Shown here one piece after another: positions 1-8,844 of a stretch of DNA of 18,785 nucleotides; positions within the stretch are counted from its first letter, which is position 1; each line of letters begins with the position of its first letter. A model generated the notes under the pieces. It saw nothing but the letters and a program-made list of their open reading frames with translations, was not told where the DNA came from and did not search any database. The translations under genes and the position numbers were made by a program. Source of the DNA: Proteobacteria bacterium UBA1148 (lineage in GTDB: Bacteria > Pseudomonadota > Gammaproteobacteria > Steroidobacterales > Rariloculaceae); contig DBZY01000033.1 in assembly GCA_002311835.1 (NCBI GenBank), forward strand, positions 36,593 to 55,377, given 5' to 3'.

Positions 1-3000
1 CGGTGAGATCAACACGCTACGCGGGAACATCAATTGGATGACAGCACGTCAAGGCGTCGTTCAAAGTGATTTATTCGGTGACTCAATACAGGGGCTTTTC
101 CCAGTGCTCGAACCCGATTGTTCTGATTCTGGTGTATTCGACAACGCGCTTGAGTTCCTTCTTATGACGGGGCGTACTCTCCAAGAGTCAGTGATGATGA
201 TGATTCCGGAGGCGTGGCAGAAAAACGAGTTGATGTCGAATGATAAACGAGCCTTCTATGAATTCCATTCGTGTGTCATGGAACCTTGGGACGGCCCGGC
301 TTCGATTGCGTTTACGGATGGACACTATATTGGTGCAGTGTTGGACCGGAACGGTTTACGACCAAGTCGTTACTACCTTACCCACGACGATCGAGTCATC
401 ATGGCCAGCGAGGTTGGCGTCCTACCGCTAGATCCAGAAATGGTGAAATTTAAGGGGCGCTTGGAACCTGGACGCATGTTCCTAATAGACTTTGTTGCGG
501 GAAGGTTAGTTCCGGATGAAGAACTGAAACAGGAGTTTGCTGGGCGAGAGCCATACGGGGACTGGCTGAAATCAGAGAGACTTACTCTTAAGGAACTGCT
601 TCCAGAACCAAGGGCGCTGGGACTTGACCAGAAGAGCTTGTTATCGCGGATGCAGGCGTTTGGTTATACGGTCGAAACGATGCAGTTTATGCTGCAACCT
701 CTCATAGATCAGCTTCGCGATCCTGTCGGCTCCATGGGAAATGATTCAGCTCTTGCATGTCTCAGTGATAAGCCGCGAATGTTGTATGACTATTTCAAGC
801 AACTTTTTGCACAAGTTACCAACCCCCCAATTGATTCGATTCGCGAAGAAATCATCATGTCTTTGGAGTGTTATATCGGGCCAGAACCTAATCTTCTGGA
901 GACAAATAGAAAGCATGCCCATAGGCTTCGGATGCGCCATCCCATCCTTACCAATGAAGAGCTGGCAGCGATCAAACACATGGATCATCGTGGTTGGCGG
1001 TCAAAGACGATTGATATCACATTTGACCGTGGGTCCATTCCAGGTGGGATGACTCAGGCTCTGGATAGGATCTGTCATGAGGTGGAAGAAGCCATTGATC
1101 AAGGTTACAACATCGTTGTTCTGTCGGATCGTGAGATTGATGAAAATCGTGTGCCTATAAGTGCCTTGGCTGCATGTGGAGCTGTTCACCACCATCTGGT
1201 GAAACGAGCAAAACGCACCCGAATCGGACTCGTGGTAGAGAGCGGTGAGGCACGCGAGGTCCACCACCACTGCCTTTTGATCGGATACGGTGCCGATGCC
1301 ATAAATCCTTATTTAGCCTTCGAAGCTCTCTGGAAGGCTAGGTTGGACGGGTTCTTGGATGAAACAGTGCATGCTGATGAGCGGTCAGTTGTGTCAGCTT
1401 ATCGGAAGGGTGTTGCGAAGGGCATGCTGAAGGTCATGGCTAAGATGGGGATCTCTACGTTGCAGTCCTATAAAGGTGCGCAAATATTCGAGGCTGTGGG
1501 TCTTGCTGACGAAGTAATCGACCGGTGTTTCGTAGGGACTGCGAGCAGGTTACAAGGCGTGCGACTTGAGGTGCTTGAACAAGAGGCACTCAGGAGGCAT
1601 GCGCTGGGATATCCTGAGGTAGAGCAGAGTCGACTGGATGCTTTGCCAAATCCCGGTGAATTTCACTGGCGAAGTACGGGCGAGCGCCACGCGTGGGATC
1701 CGATCGCTATTTCTTCATTACAAACAGCAGCTCGTAATGATGATGAAACCGCTTATGAACGATTTGCGGAGCAGGCTAATGGTGTAGCTCGCTCAAACTG
1801 CACGCTCCGGGGGCTCTTGCGCTTCAGGACAGGAAGTGGAGATGCTGTAGCTCTTGAGGAGGTTGAGCCAGCCAGTGAGATTGTCAAACGTTTCTGTACG
1901 GGTGCAATGAGCTTTGGTTCTATATCTGCCGAAGCGCATGAGTCGCTCGCCGTTGCCCTTAATCGAATAGGAGGTAGAAGCAACTCTGGCGAAGGAGGCG
2001 AGGATCCCGAACGATTTAAGCTGCTACCTTCTGGAGATTCCAGACGTTCATCAATCAAACAGGTCGCTTCTGGCCGTTTTGGTGTAACGATTTGGTATCT
2101 TGCAAACGCCGACGAATTGCAGATAAAAATGGCTCAGGGCGCTAAGCCAGGGGAAGGTGGTGAGTTACCGGGTCGCAAAGTCGACGAAATCATCGCGCGT
2201 ATTCGATACTCAACACCCGGAGTAGGCTTGATTAGCCCTCCACCCCATCATGATATCTATTCGATTGAAGACCTCGCGCAGCTTATTTACGATTTGAAGA
2301 ACGCAAACCCCGCAGCGCGGATAAGTGTGAAGCTAGTGTCAGAAGTCGGGGTAGGGACAGTTGCAGCGGGCGTCGTAAAAGCTCATGCAGACCATATTTT
2401 AATTTCCGGAGATTCCGGTGGTACTGGTGCGTCACCGTTGACCAGTATCAAGCATGCGGGCTTACCCTGGGAGCTTGGGATCGCTGAAACGCATCAGACC
2501 TTAGTTTTAAACGATCTGAGAAGCCGGGTCGTCTTGCAGACAGATGGCGGATTGCAGACGGGGCGTGATGTCGTAATTGCGGCACTGCTTGGTGCTGAGG
2601 AGATGGGATTCTCCACTGGGCCTTTAATTGCCATGGGATGCATCATGATGCGCAAGTGTCATTTGAATACCTGTCCGGTAGGTATTGCGACTCAGGATCC
2701 AGTGCTACGAAAGAAATTTTCAGGTACTCCGGAACATGTCGTTAACTATTTATTCATGGTGGCAGAGGAAGCGCGTCAATTAATGGCAAAACTCGGATTT
2801 CGTCGCATGGAAGATATGATCGGTTGCGTAGATGTTTTGGAGACGCGGGACGCTATTAATCATTGGAAAGCTGACGGATTAGACCTAACTTCTGTTCTTA
2901 CTCCAGCAGTAAAACTTCATCCGGATGTAGAGACTCGCTGCACGATGGCTCAAGACCACGGTCTCGAGAAGGCGCTCGATAAAAAGCTGATAGAACTTTC

Positions 3001-3826
3001 TCGCGATGCAATCCATCACGGTAAAAAGCTCACTATAGAGCTTCCCATTCTGAACACTAATCGTACCGTTGGCGCAATGCTGAGTAACGAAGTCGTTAAA
3101 GTGTGGGGCGAGCGTGCTCTACCGATCGATACTATACATATCAAATTTGAGGGTTCGGCTGGGCAAAGCTTTGGCGCTTTTTTAGCAAAGGGCATCACAC
3201 TAGAGCTTGAAGGGGACAGTAATGATTATGTGGGGAAGGGTCTTTCTGGGGGGCGGCTGATTATCTACCCACCACGCACAAGCACTTTTGTCCCGGAGGA
3301 GAATGTAATCATTGGCAACGTGGCGCTCTATGGAGCTACCGGTGGCCGAGCATTCTTTAGGGGCCGGGCGGCTGAGCGATTTTGCGTTCGCAACAGCGGC
3401 GCAAGAGCTGTTATAGAAGGTGTGGGAGATCATGCCTGTGAGTATATGACCGGTGGCCGAGCAGTAATTTTGGGACCAACGGGCTTGAACTTTGCTGCAG
3501 GGATGTCAGGTGGAGTTGCATATGTATGGGATCCTGAGAAGAATTTTGAACCGCGATGCAATAAAGGGACGGTTGATCTTGAGCACGTCGAAGACGATGA
3601 GGATATTGTCGAGCTGAGAGAACTAATAGAGCTTCACAAACAATATACCGACTCGACTGTTGCGCAGCGGATGCTCGGGAGTTGGCCAGATGTGTTAGAG
3701 GAATTCATAAAAGTTATGCCGACCGATTACAAACGCGTCCTCGGGGATAGGAAAAAGCATGACGAGGAAATGGAGTCGGTAATCCATGAAGATGAAACTG
3801 CGGAATCCGTAGCGGTCGAAGGGTAG
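1..3826 (+). CDS. gltB: Glutamate synthase (NADPH) large subunit, 5' end outside window
   Basis: Large (alpha) subunit of the cytoplasmic GOGAT complex, which with GltD makes two glutamates from glutamine and 2-oxoglutarate. The frame is already open at base 2 and reads GEINTLRGN, the conserved end of the N-terminal glutamine amidotransferase motif, so the start codon lies upstream. About 1,274 residues are visible. Against about 1,486 in E. coli, some 210 residues with the catalytic N-terminal Cys are missing only because of the window edge. In order I see the rest of the amidotransferase domain (to about nt 720), the central domain, the FMN synthase domain from about nt 1880 (GAMSFGSISAEAHESLA, then SGEGGEDP), the 3Fe-4S cysteines in GCIMMRKCHLNTCPVG (about nt 2635-2685), and the glycine-rich C-terminal beta-helix (about nt 3200-3540). 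The C-terminal tail is acidic. gltD follows after 5 bases, so the two are almost certainly cotranscribed and translationally coupled. Confidence 0.97.
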   Translation, partial: GEINTLRGNINWMTARQGVVQSDLFGDSIQGLFPVLEPDCSDSGVFDNALEFLLMTGRTLQESVMMMIPEAWQKNELMSNDKRAFYEFHSCVMEPWDGPASIAFTDGHYIGAVLDRNGLRPSRYYLTHDDRVIMASEVGVLPLDPEMVKFKGRLEPGRMFLIDFVAGRLVPDEELKQEFAGREPYGDWLKSERLTLKELLPEPRALGLDQKSLLSRMQAFGYTVETMQFMLQPLIDQLRDPVGSMGNDSALACLSDKPRMLYDYFKQLFAQVTNPPIDSIREEIIMSLECYIGPEPNLLETNRKHAHRLRMRHPILTNEELAAIKHMDHRGWRSKTIDITFDRGSIPGGMTQALDRICHEVEEAIDQGYNIVVLSDREIDENRVPISALAACGAVHHHLVKRAKRTRIGLVVESGEAREVHHHCLLIGYGADAINPYLAFEALWKARLDGFLDETVHADERSVVSAYRKGVAKGMLKVMAKMGISTLQSYKGAQIFEAVGLADEVIDRCFVGTASRLQGVRLEVLEQEALRRHALGYPEVEQSRLDALPNPGEFHWRSTGERHAWDPIAISSLQTAARNDDETAYERFAEQANGVARSNCTLRGLLRFRTGSGDAVALEEVEPASEIVKRFCTGAMSFGSISAEAHESLAVALNRIGGRSNSGEGGEDPERFKLLPSGDSRRSSIKQVASGRFGVTIWYLANADELQIKMAQGAKPGEGGELPGRKVDEIIARIRYSTPGVGLISPPPHHDIYSIEDLAQLIYDLKNANPAARISVKLVSEVGVGTVAAGVVKAHADHILISGDSGGTGASPLTSIKHAGLPWELGIAETHQTLVLNDLRSRVVLQTDGGLQTGRDVVIAALLGAEEMGFSTGPLIAMGCIMMRKCHLNTCPVGIATQDPVLRKKFSGTPEHVVNYLFMVAEEARQLMAKLGFRRMEDMIGCVDVLETRDAINHWKADGLDLTSVLTPAVKLHPDVETRCTMAQDHGLEKALDKKLIELSRDAIHHGKKLTIELPILNTNRTVGAMLSNEVVKVWGERALPIDTIHIKFEGSAGQSFGAFLAKGITLELEGDSNDYVGKGLSGGRLIIYPPRTSTFVPEENVIIGNVALYGATGGRAFFRGRAAERFCVRNSGARAVIEGVGDHACEYMTGGRAVILGPTGLNFAAGMSGGVAYVWDPEKNFEPRCNKGTVDLEHVEDDEDIVELRELIELHKQYTDSTVAQRMLGSWPDVLEEFIKVMPTDYKRVLGDRKKHDEEMESVIHEDETAESVAVEG

Positions 3827-3831
3827 ACGGG

Positions 3832-5325
3832 ATGGGTAAGCATACGGGTTTCATGGAGTACCCTAGAAAGGCTGTGCCTTATAGGGATCCGGCTGAGCGC
3901 CTAGGCGACTTCAACGAGATATTCACCGCACCGGTCGAGAAGAAGCTGAAGCGCCAGGGGGCTCGCTGCATGGATTGCGGCGTTCCTTTTTGCCAGTCTG
4001 ATACCGGCTGTCCTATAGATAACTTAATTCCCGAGTGGAACGACCTCGTTTATCGGGGCTACTGGCGAGAGGCGTTAGATAGTCTTCACAAGACCAATAA
4101 CTTTCCAGAGTTCACTGGGCGCACTTGCCCCGCCCCGTGCGAAGGGGCTTGTGTGCTGGGCATCACCGATCCAGCAGTAACTATAAAGAATATCGAGAAT
4201 GCGATCATAGACCGTGGGTTTGCTGAGGGCTGGGTGCGACACGAACGATTACAACAAAAGTCGGGCAAAAAGGTTGCGATTGTTGGTTCTGGGCCCACGG
4301 GCCTTGCCGCAGCTGATCAACTCAACAAGGCAGGACATGAAGTCACTATCTATGAACGGGAGGACCGTATCGGCGGATTACTAATGTATGGGATCCCGAA
4401 TATGAAGCTTGATAAAGCAGTTGTCGATAGACGTGTAGATTTGATGCGAGAAGCTGGGATCAACTTCCATACCAACATAGATGTAGGGAAAAACTTCGAT
4501 CCTGACGAACTCAGGAATGGGTGCGACGCGCTTCTGTTGGCGACAGGAGCTACAAACCCACGAGATCTACAAGTTCCGGGTAGAGATCTTCCGGGAGTTC
4601 ACTTTGCGATGGACTTTTTGACTGAGAACACGAGGAGTCTGTTAGAAAGCAACCTGCAGGACGATTCCTTCATCAATGCTAAGGACCGGGATGTGATAGT
4701 GATTGGTGGCGGCGACACAGGAGCAGACTGTATCGGTACTGCGTTGCGGCATGGGTGTAAAAGTCTGGTCAATTTAGAGCTATTGGATCAGCCTCCTACC
4801 GAGCGGGCAACGGATAATCCTTGGCCTGACTGGCCGATGATTTTTCGAACAGAATATGCGCACGAAGAGGCGATTACCCGGTTTGGAAACGATCCCAGGA
4901 GCTACAGCATTCTGTCTAAGGCCCTTTCTGCCGATAACGACGGCCGTATCGCTGCTTTGCATACAGTTGGTATCGAGTGGAAGGGCAATTCTGGTGTTCA
5001 GGAGATGGTTGAAATCGAGGGCACGGAGCAGATTTGGAAGGCTGATTTGGTTTTTCTGGCAATGGGCTTCCTGGGTCCAGAAGACTACTTAGCCGAAGCT
5101 CTTGGAGTAGCGTTGGATCCACGGTCAAATTATCAGGCGGTATACGGTAACTTTCAGACTAGCGTATCGGGCGTGTTTGCAGCCGGCGATTGTCGGCGAG
5201 GGCAGTCCCTGGTGGTCTGGGCCATCAATGAGGGGCGGGGTGCGGCGAGGGTGATAGATCAGTATCTTGTGGAAACTAGCCGTTTAACTGCTCCAGGGGT
5301 AACAATGGATACCGCAATTGGCTAA
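3832..5325 (+). CDS. gltD: Glutamate synthase (NADPH) small subunit
   Basis: Small (beta) subunit of GOGAT. It oxidises NADPH on FAD and passes electrons through Fe-S clusters to the GltB FMN site. The protein has 497 residues, slightly longer than the E. coli form. Two N-terminal cysteine groups (C46, C49, C54, C60 and C99, C103, C107) match the Fe-S ligands of the family. A first dinucleotide fold follows (VAIVGSGPTGLAAADQL, from about residue 148), then a second with VIGGGDTGADC. The C-terminal GVFAAGDCRRGQS motif closes the FAD site. The ATG at 3832 is 5 bases after the gltB stop. The last 8 bases overlap the msrA frame. Confidence 0.97.
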   Translation: MGKHTGFMEYPRKAVPYRDPAERLGDFNEIFTAPVEKKLKRQGARCMDCGVPFCQSDTGCPIDNLIPEWNDLVYRGYWREALDSLHKTNNFPEFTGRTCPAPCEGACVLGITDPAVTIKNIENAIIDRGFAEGWVRHERLQQKSGKKVAIVGSGPTGLAAADQLNKAGHEVTIYEREDRIGGLLMYGIPNMKLDKAVVDRRVDLMREAGINFHTNIDVGKNFDPDELRNGCDALLLATGATNPRDLQVPGRDLPGVHFAMDFLTENTRSLLESNLQDDSFINAKDRDVIVIGGGDTGADCIGTALRHGCKSLVNLELLDQPPTERATDNPWPDWPMIFRTEYAHEEAITRFGNDPRSYSILSKALSADNDGRIAALHTVGIEWKGNSGVQEMVEIEGTEQIWKADLVFLAMGFLGPEDYLAEALGVALDPRSNYQAVYGNFQTSVSGVFAAGDCRRGQSLVVWAINEGRGAARVIDQYLVETSRLTAPGVTMDTAIG

Positions 5326-5950
5326 CAACGCCACGGATAAATTTTTGTCCGGGCGTACGCGGCCGCTCGATACACCAGACTACCATTTCGTAACTGGTCG
5401 GCGAATCAAGACGCCATTCCCAGAGAATGCTGAGAGAATACTATTTGCCATGGGTTGTTTTTGGGGTGCAGAGCGTTTGTTCTGGGAGTTGGACGGCGTT
5501 TTCTCCACGGCAGTCGGGTACTCTGGTGGTGTTTCGGCTAATCCAACCTACGAGGAGGTGTGTAGCGGATTGACCGGGCATGCGGAAGTGGTACTCGTGG
5601 TATTCGATCCCGAACAGATTACATACGACCACTTGTTAAAACGCTTTTGGGAATCTCACGATCCAACTCAAGGGATGCGCCAGGGTGCGGATGTCGGGAC
5701 GCAATATCGGTCTGCGATCTACGCGTTCGACGAAATAATTCTCGAGATGGCGCTCAATAGCCGTGGCGTCTATCAAACATTACTAAACGAAGCTAGATGC
5801 GGTGATATCACGACCGAGATCGTTCTTGCCACAGGGTTTTATTATGCGGAGGGCTATCATCAGCAATACCTTGCCAAGAATCCTAACGGTTATTGTGGTC
5901 TTGGTAGTACCGGTGTTACTTGCAGTTCTGGGGCCATTTCTCCTAATTAA
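5318..5950 (+). CDS. msrA: Peptide methionine sulfoxide reductase MsrA
   Basis: Reduces the S-epimer of methionine sulfoxide in oxidised proteins, using thioredoxin. It has 210 residues, close to the 212 of E. coli MsrA, which has the same kind of N-terminal extension. The catalytic motif GCFWGAE is present with the nucleophile at Cys47, followed by TAVGYSGG, TGHAEVV, HDPTQGMRQGADVGTQYRSAIY and a C-terminal GYCG with further cysteines that could act in resolution. The start is inferred to be TTG at 5318, because an in-frame stop lies 18 bases upstream at 5300 and no ATG or GTG precedes the catalytic motif. No strong ribosome binding site is visible. The 8-base overlap with gltD therefore suggests translation coupled to gltD. 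The 3' end overlaps the convergent kinase gene by 8 bases. Confidence 0.95.
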   Translation: MANNATDKFLSGRTRPLDTPDYHFVTGRRIKTPFPENAERILFAMGCFWGAERLFWELDGVFSTAVGYSGGVSANPTYEEVCSGLTGHAEVVLVVFDPEQITYDHLLKRFWESHDPTQGMRQGADVGTQYRSAIYAFDEIILEMALNSRGVYQTLLNEARCGDITTEIVLATGFYYAEGYHQQYLAKNPNGYCGLGSTGVTCSSGAISPN

Positions 5951-7982
5951 TTTCTGCGGTCGGGATAGCAATTTCAAATATAACGCCGGTTCCGTCGACG
6001 AGATTACTGCATCGAGCTTTTCCAGCATGGAAATTAGTGATCAGTGAAACGATGTAAAGACCTAGACCCAGGTGGTGATGATCATCTCGTTTGTCTCGCA
6101 CGGAAACCAGTGAATCAAAGAGCTGAGCACGCATAGCTTTTGGAAGTCCGGGGCCACGATTTACGACGGCAATGGAAAGTTCCTGCTGGGTCCCGCTGAG
6201 ACGAACCTCGATCTTACTATCCCTTGGACTGAAGCTGACAGCATTGTCGATGAGTTTATCTACCATCTGGGCGATGAGTTCTGCGGAACCCAAAATGTGT
6301 GTCTGTGGTGCGCAATTCTCATAGCTGAAGGTACGAGTCTTATAGACATCTCGATAAGCTTCTGTACAGCTTTCGAGCACCCTGTGAAGATCGAAAACTT
6401 CAAGCTCAGTATTTGAAATCGCTTGCTCTATAACAGTCGCTTCGCTCATAGCATTTAGGATGGTATCCAAGCGCCCTGACCCCTCTCGTAATCTCGCTAG
6501 ATACGGGGATAAGTGGGACCCGTGTGGTTCACGTTCTAAGTTGTCCAATGAGGTTGTAACGACCGCAAGCGGAGTTCTCAACTCATGAGCAAGCTTGCCC
6601 TTTAGTGTGCTTAAGTATTCGGTGTATTCGCTAAGCCGACCGAGAAGACGAGTGAAACTGCGGGCGAGATCACCGATTTCGTCCTTTGCTCTCCTGCCCG
6701 GTAGGGAAGGGTGAATTTTCCCCTTGGGATCAAGAGCACTATCAGCCGCCTGAGCTAGTCGTCGGATTCTGAACGACAAAAGCGTCGCGTAACCTATGAG
6801 CCCTACTACGACCAGCAAGGTTGCTAAGAGAGTCACGCTTATCAGCCTGAGTAGCGCTTCATTCGTTAAGGTGAGAATGGAGTCGCTACTCTGTTCTAGG
6901 GTTAACGCTCCAATCCGCGTTGCGCCTTGGGAGATGGGAACCGACGCTGCAACAATAGCGCTTGCCTCTGGCGCACGTGCGTACCAAGTTGTTACAGCAT
7001 CTCCAGCGAGAGCAGTTTGTAGAGCCGCATTGGTCACTTGCCCCGGCGATTGTTCAACAGTTTCATATGGAGGATCGTTTCGACGGAGGATGAGACGATA
7101 AAACCGCTCAGTGAAGCTAAGTGAGGTGTCATCAAATGTTACCGCTAGGGGATCTACAGCTCCGCCATCGAACAAAACCCAGCCGTCAGTATCGATAACC
7201 CTCAACCTTCTTCCTGGCTGTTCAAATCGACTGGCAAGAGTACTGAGTTCTGTTGGGCGGTAACGTAAAAACCCTAGCTCGTCATCTCTCCACAAATTCT
7301 CGTCAAGAACTTGATAGTTGTCACCTGCGCCTGGATTGACATTCACCACGGTCAGACCAAGTCGTTCTCCCGCGAGGTCAAGTGGTAACCGTGCTTCTAC
7401 GGTAAAACCATTCTGGGTTTCCCGCCAGTATCCGGAGACGCGCGACTCATATTCACCCGATGGTGTGAAGAGAGGGGGGTCGGTCCGTTGGGCCACGAGT
7501 CTGCCAGGCGCTGTAGTATGGAACAAAAGCCAATGGGGTTCTTCGTCTTCTGTTAGCAAAACTATCCTGTCCCCGTAGGGGGTCTCTCCGGGGGCATTCT
7601 GGTAGATGAGAGTTCGATCAGTAAAACTTAGAAAAAAATATATGGTGCGATCGTATAGCGCGAGCCAGAATCGTCCTCCGGTTCCAATCGGTACACTCGC
7701 TGCATCCGGCGTGTCCCAGTCGTCTCGATAACCGTCCAAAAGCGGCTGCCGGTTCAGAGGATGAGCATAAATTATTTGCCCCGTACCAGAAGACGAGTTA
7801 GTGGTGGATGTGCCCAATTCCTGATCGCCCAGCGCCGCAGCTATGGTGCCTGCACTCGCAAGAAGGGACTGCTCTAGTCCTGATCGCAAAGCTCCCTCAA
7901 GCTCTTGTACATAGCGATAGCCCGCCCACGGTAGAGCTAGGGTGAGCAATCCTAGCCCCAGCAATTGAGTACGCAAAGACAT
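5943..7982 (-). CDS. Membrane sensor histidine kinase, dedicated-sortase-system type
   Basis: Inner-membrane two-component sensor of 679 residues. An N-terminal membrane segment (about 5-22) is followed by a long periplasmic region (about 25-375). That region contains AHPLNRQPLLDGYRDDWD, resembling the CBM9-like sensor regions of this kinase family. A second membrane segment is at about 378-402, then a HAMP-like linker, and a HisKA domain with phosphoacceptor His466 in KLAHELRTPLAVV. The ATPase domain has an N box (KLIDNAVSFSP), a G1-like box NRGPG in which the usual first Asp is Asn, and a G2 box (LGLGLYIV). From memory the whole layout and sequence style match TIGR03785, the histidine kinase of the proteobacterial dedicated sortase system (named PdsS in some annotations). 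The ligand is unknown. The gene starts 2 bases after the regulator stop, so the two are one operon. No sortase gene is in the window. Confidence 0.85.
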   Translation of the reverse strand: MSLRTQLLGLGLLTLALPWAGYRYVQELEGALRSGLEQSLLASAGTIAAALGDQELGTSTTNSSSGTGQIIYAHPLNRQPLLDGYRDDWDTPDAASVPIGTGGRFWLALYDRTIYFFLSFTDRTLIYQNAPGETPYGDRIVLLTEDEEPHWLLFHTTAPGRLVAQRTDPPLFTPSGEYESRVSGYWRETQNGFTVEARLPLDLAGERLGLTVVNVNPGAGDNYQVLDENLWRDDELGFLRYRPTELSTLASRFEQPGRRLRVIDTDGWVLFDGGAVDPLAVTFDDTSLSFTERFYRLILRRNDPPYETVEQSPGQVTNAALQTALAGDAVTTWYARAPEASAIVAASVPISQGATRIGALTLEQSSDSILTLTNEALLRLISVTLLATLLVVVGLIGYATLLSFRIRRLAQAADSALDPKGKIHPSLPGRRAKDEIGDLARSFTRLLGRLSEYTEYLSTLKGKLAHELRTPLAVVTTSLDNLEREPHGSHLSPYLARLREGSGRLDTILNAMSEATVIEQAISNTELEVFDLHRVLESCTEAYRDVYKTRTFSYENCAPQTHILGSAELIAQMVDKLIDNAVSFSPRDSKIEVRLSGTQQELSIAVVNRGPGLPKAMRAQLFDSLVSVRDKRDDHHHLGLGLYIVSLITNFHAGKARCSNLVDGTGVIFEIAIPTAEIN

Positions 7983-7984
7983 GT

Positions 7985-8701
7985 TCAGCCCAGCAGGGGG
8001 TCTTGTTCGATGACCCAGCGGTAGCCCATACCATAAGCAGTATCAACCGCGGAAAATTGCTTATCAACCGCGGAAAATTTAGCTCGGATCCGTTTTATCT
8101 GTGACGTTACACTTCCGTCATCTAAGACAACATTGGCAGCTGCCATTAGCTGTTCTCGGGTTCGTACATGACCCGGATGCTTAGCCAAGGCGTGTACTAC
8201 CCAGAACTCGGTCAGTGTGAGTGGTATTGGGGAGCCCTTCCAGGAGGCTGTGATGCGGTCAAGATCTAGCTCCAGCAATCCTCTGTTTAAGAGTCGAGGT
8301 TCTTTCTCTGTGGATGTGAGAGCATCCACCCGTCTCAGTAGCGCGGTTACACGGGCCAAGAGATGCTCGAGACTGATGCGTTTACTGAGATAATCATCGG
8401 CACCCAATCTCAGCCCAGATACTTCATCTAGCTCGCTCTCCCGTGCGGTGAGGAAAATGATAGGTAATTGGGGGGCTTGTGCTCTCAGTTCACGACACAA
8501 CTCGAAACCGCCCTCGACTTCATCTTTCAAGTTGATGTCAATGATCACAAGGTCCGGGAGATGATCTTCAAAGGCTGATAGAGCGTCTTTACGGGTTGAA
8601 TAACCGGCCACCCGGTAACCTTGCCTTTTTAGTGCCGCCAGATAGTTGTCACGAATAGCAACTTCATCTTCAACTACGGCTACAAGTTTTCCGGAATTCA
8701 T
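7985..8701 (-). CDS. OmpR-family response regulator, dedicated-sortase-system type
   Basis: Cytoplasmic DNA-binding regulator of 238 residues, the partner of the kinase downstream. The receiver domain has the acidic pair E11/D12, phosphoacceptor D55 in VIIDINLKDE, the T in FLTARE and Lys107 in DDYLSKRIS. The C-terminal winged helix runs from about 135 to 230 and ends in AYGMGYRW. The receiver strings GGFELCRELR and VSGLRLGADDYL, and the effector string LTEFWVVHALAKHPGHV, are what I recall for TIGR03787, the response regulator of the same sortase system (PdsR in some annotations). The family assignment rests on memory. The general call of OmpR-type regulator is certain. An internal direct DNA repeat is listed separately. 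The gene lies downstream of rpoH in the same direction, with a 242-base spacer holding a candidate promoter and strong secondary structure. Confidence 0.9.
   Translation of the reverse strand: MNSGKLVAVVEDEVAIRDNYLAALKRQGYRVAGYSTRKDALSAFEDHLPDLVIIDINLKDEVEGGFELCRELRAQAPQLPIIFLTARESELDEVSGLRLGADDYLSKRISLEHLLARVTALLRRVDALTSTEKEPRLLNRGLLELDLDRITASWKGSPIPLTLTEFWVVHALAKHPGHVRTREQLMAAANVVLDDGSVTSQIKRIRAKFSAVDKQFSAVDTAYGMGYRWVIEQDPLLG
8041..8079. repeat. 18-bp direct repeat with 21-bp period inside the regulator gene
   Basis: TATCAACCGCGGAAAATT occurs exactly at 8041-8058 and again at 8062-8079. The 21-bp period equals seven codons, so the encoded segment reads KFSAVDK then QFSAVDT, just before the terminal YGMGYRW hairpin of the winged-helix domain. 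Relatives, as I recall them, also carry a KF..VD..F..I.T pattern here without DNA identity, so the reading frame and length are normal. The DNA-level identity is the unusual part. Confidence 0.9.
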
Positions 8702-8767
8702 CGGTTCAATTACAGTCTTCTAACCCGCGACCACACATTGTGTACGTTACCGTTCTGTCCAAGTCTG

Positions 8768-8776
8768 AATATACCA
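8768..8776 (-). promoter_or_regulatory. Possible extended -10 promoter of the regulator-kinase operon
   Basis: On the minus strand TGG-TATATT forms an extended -10 element (TGn plus five of six matches to TATAAT), about 66 bases before the regulator ATG. I see no good -35 hexamer. This is a pattern match only, and readthrough from rpoH remains possible. Confidence 0.3.
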
Positions 8777-8844
8777 AGTCGAAACGTCGCCTGTAATCGG
8801 GCAGATCATGCTTTGACTGAGTTAGACATGCGAAGGAGGGGCCA

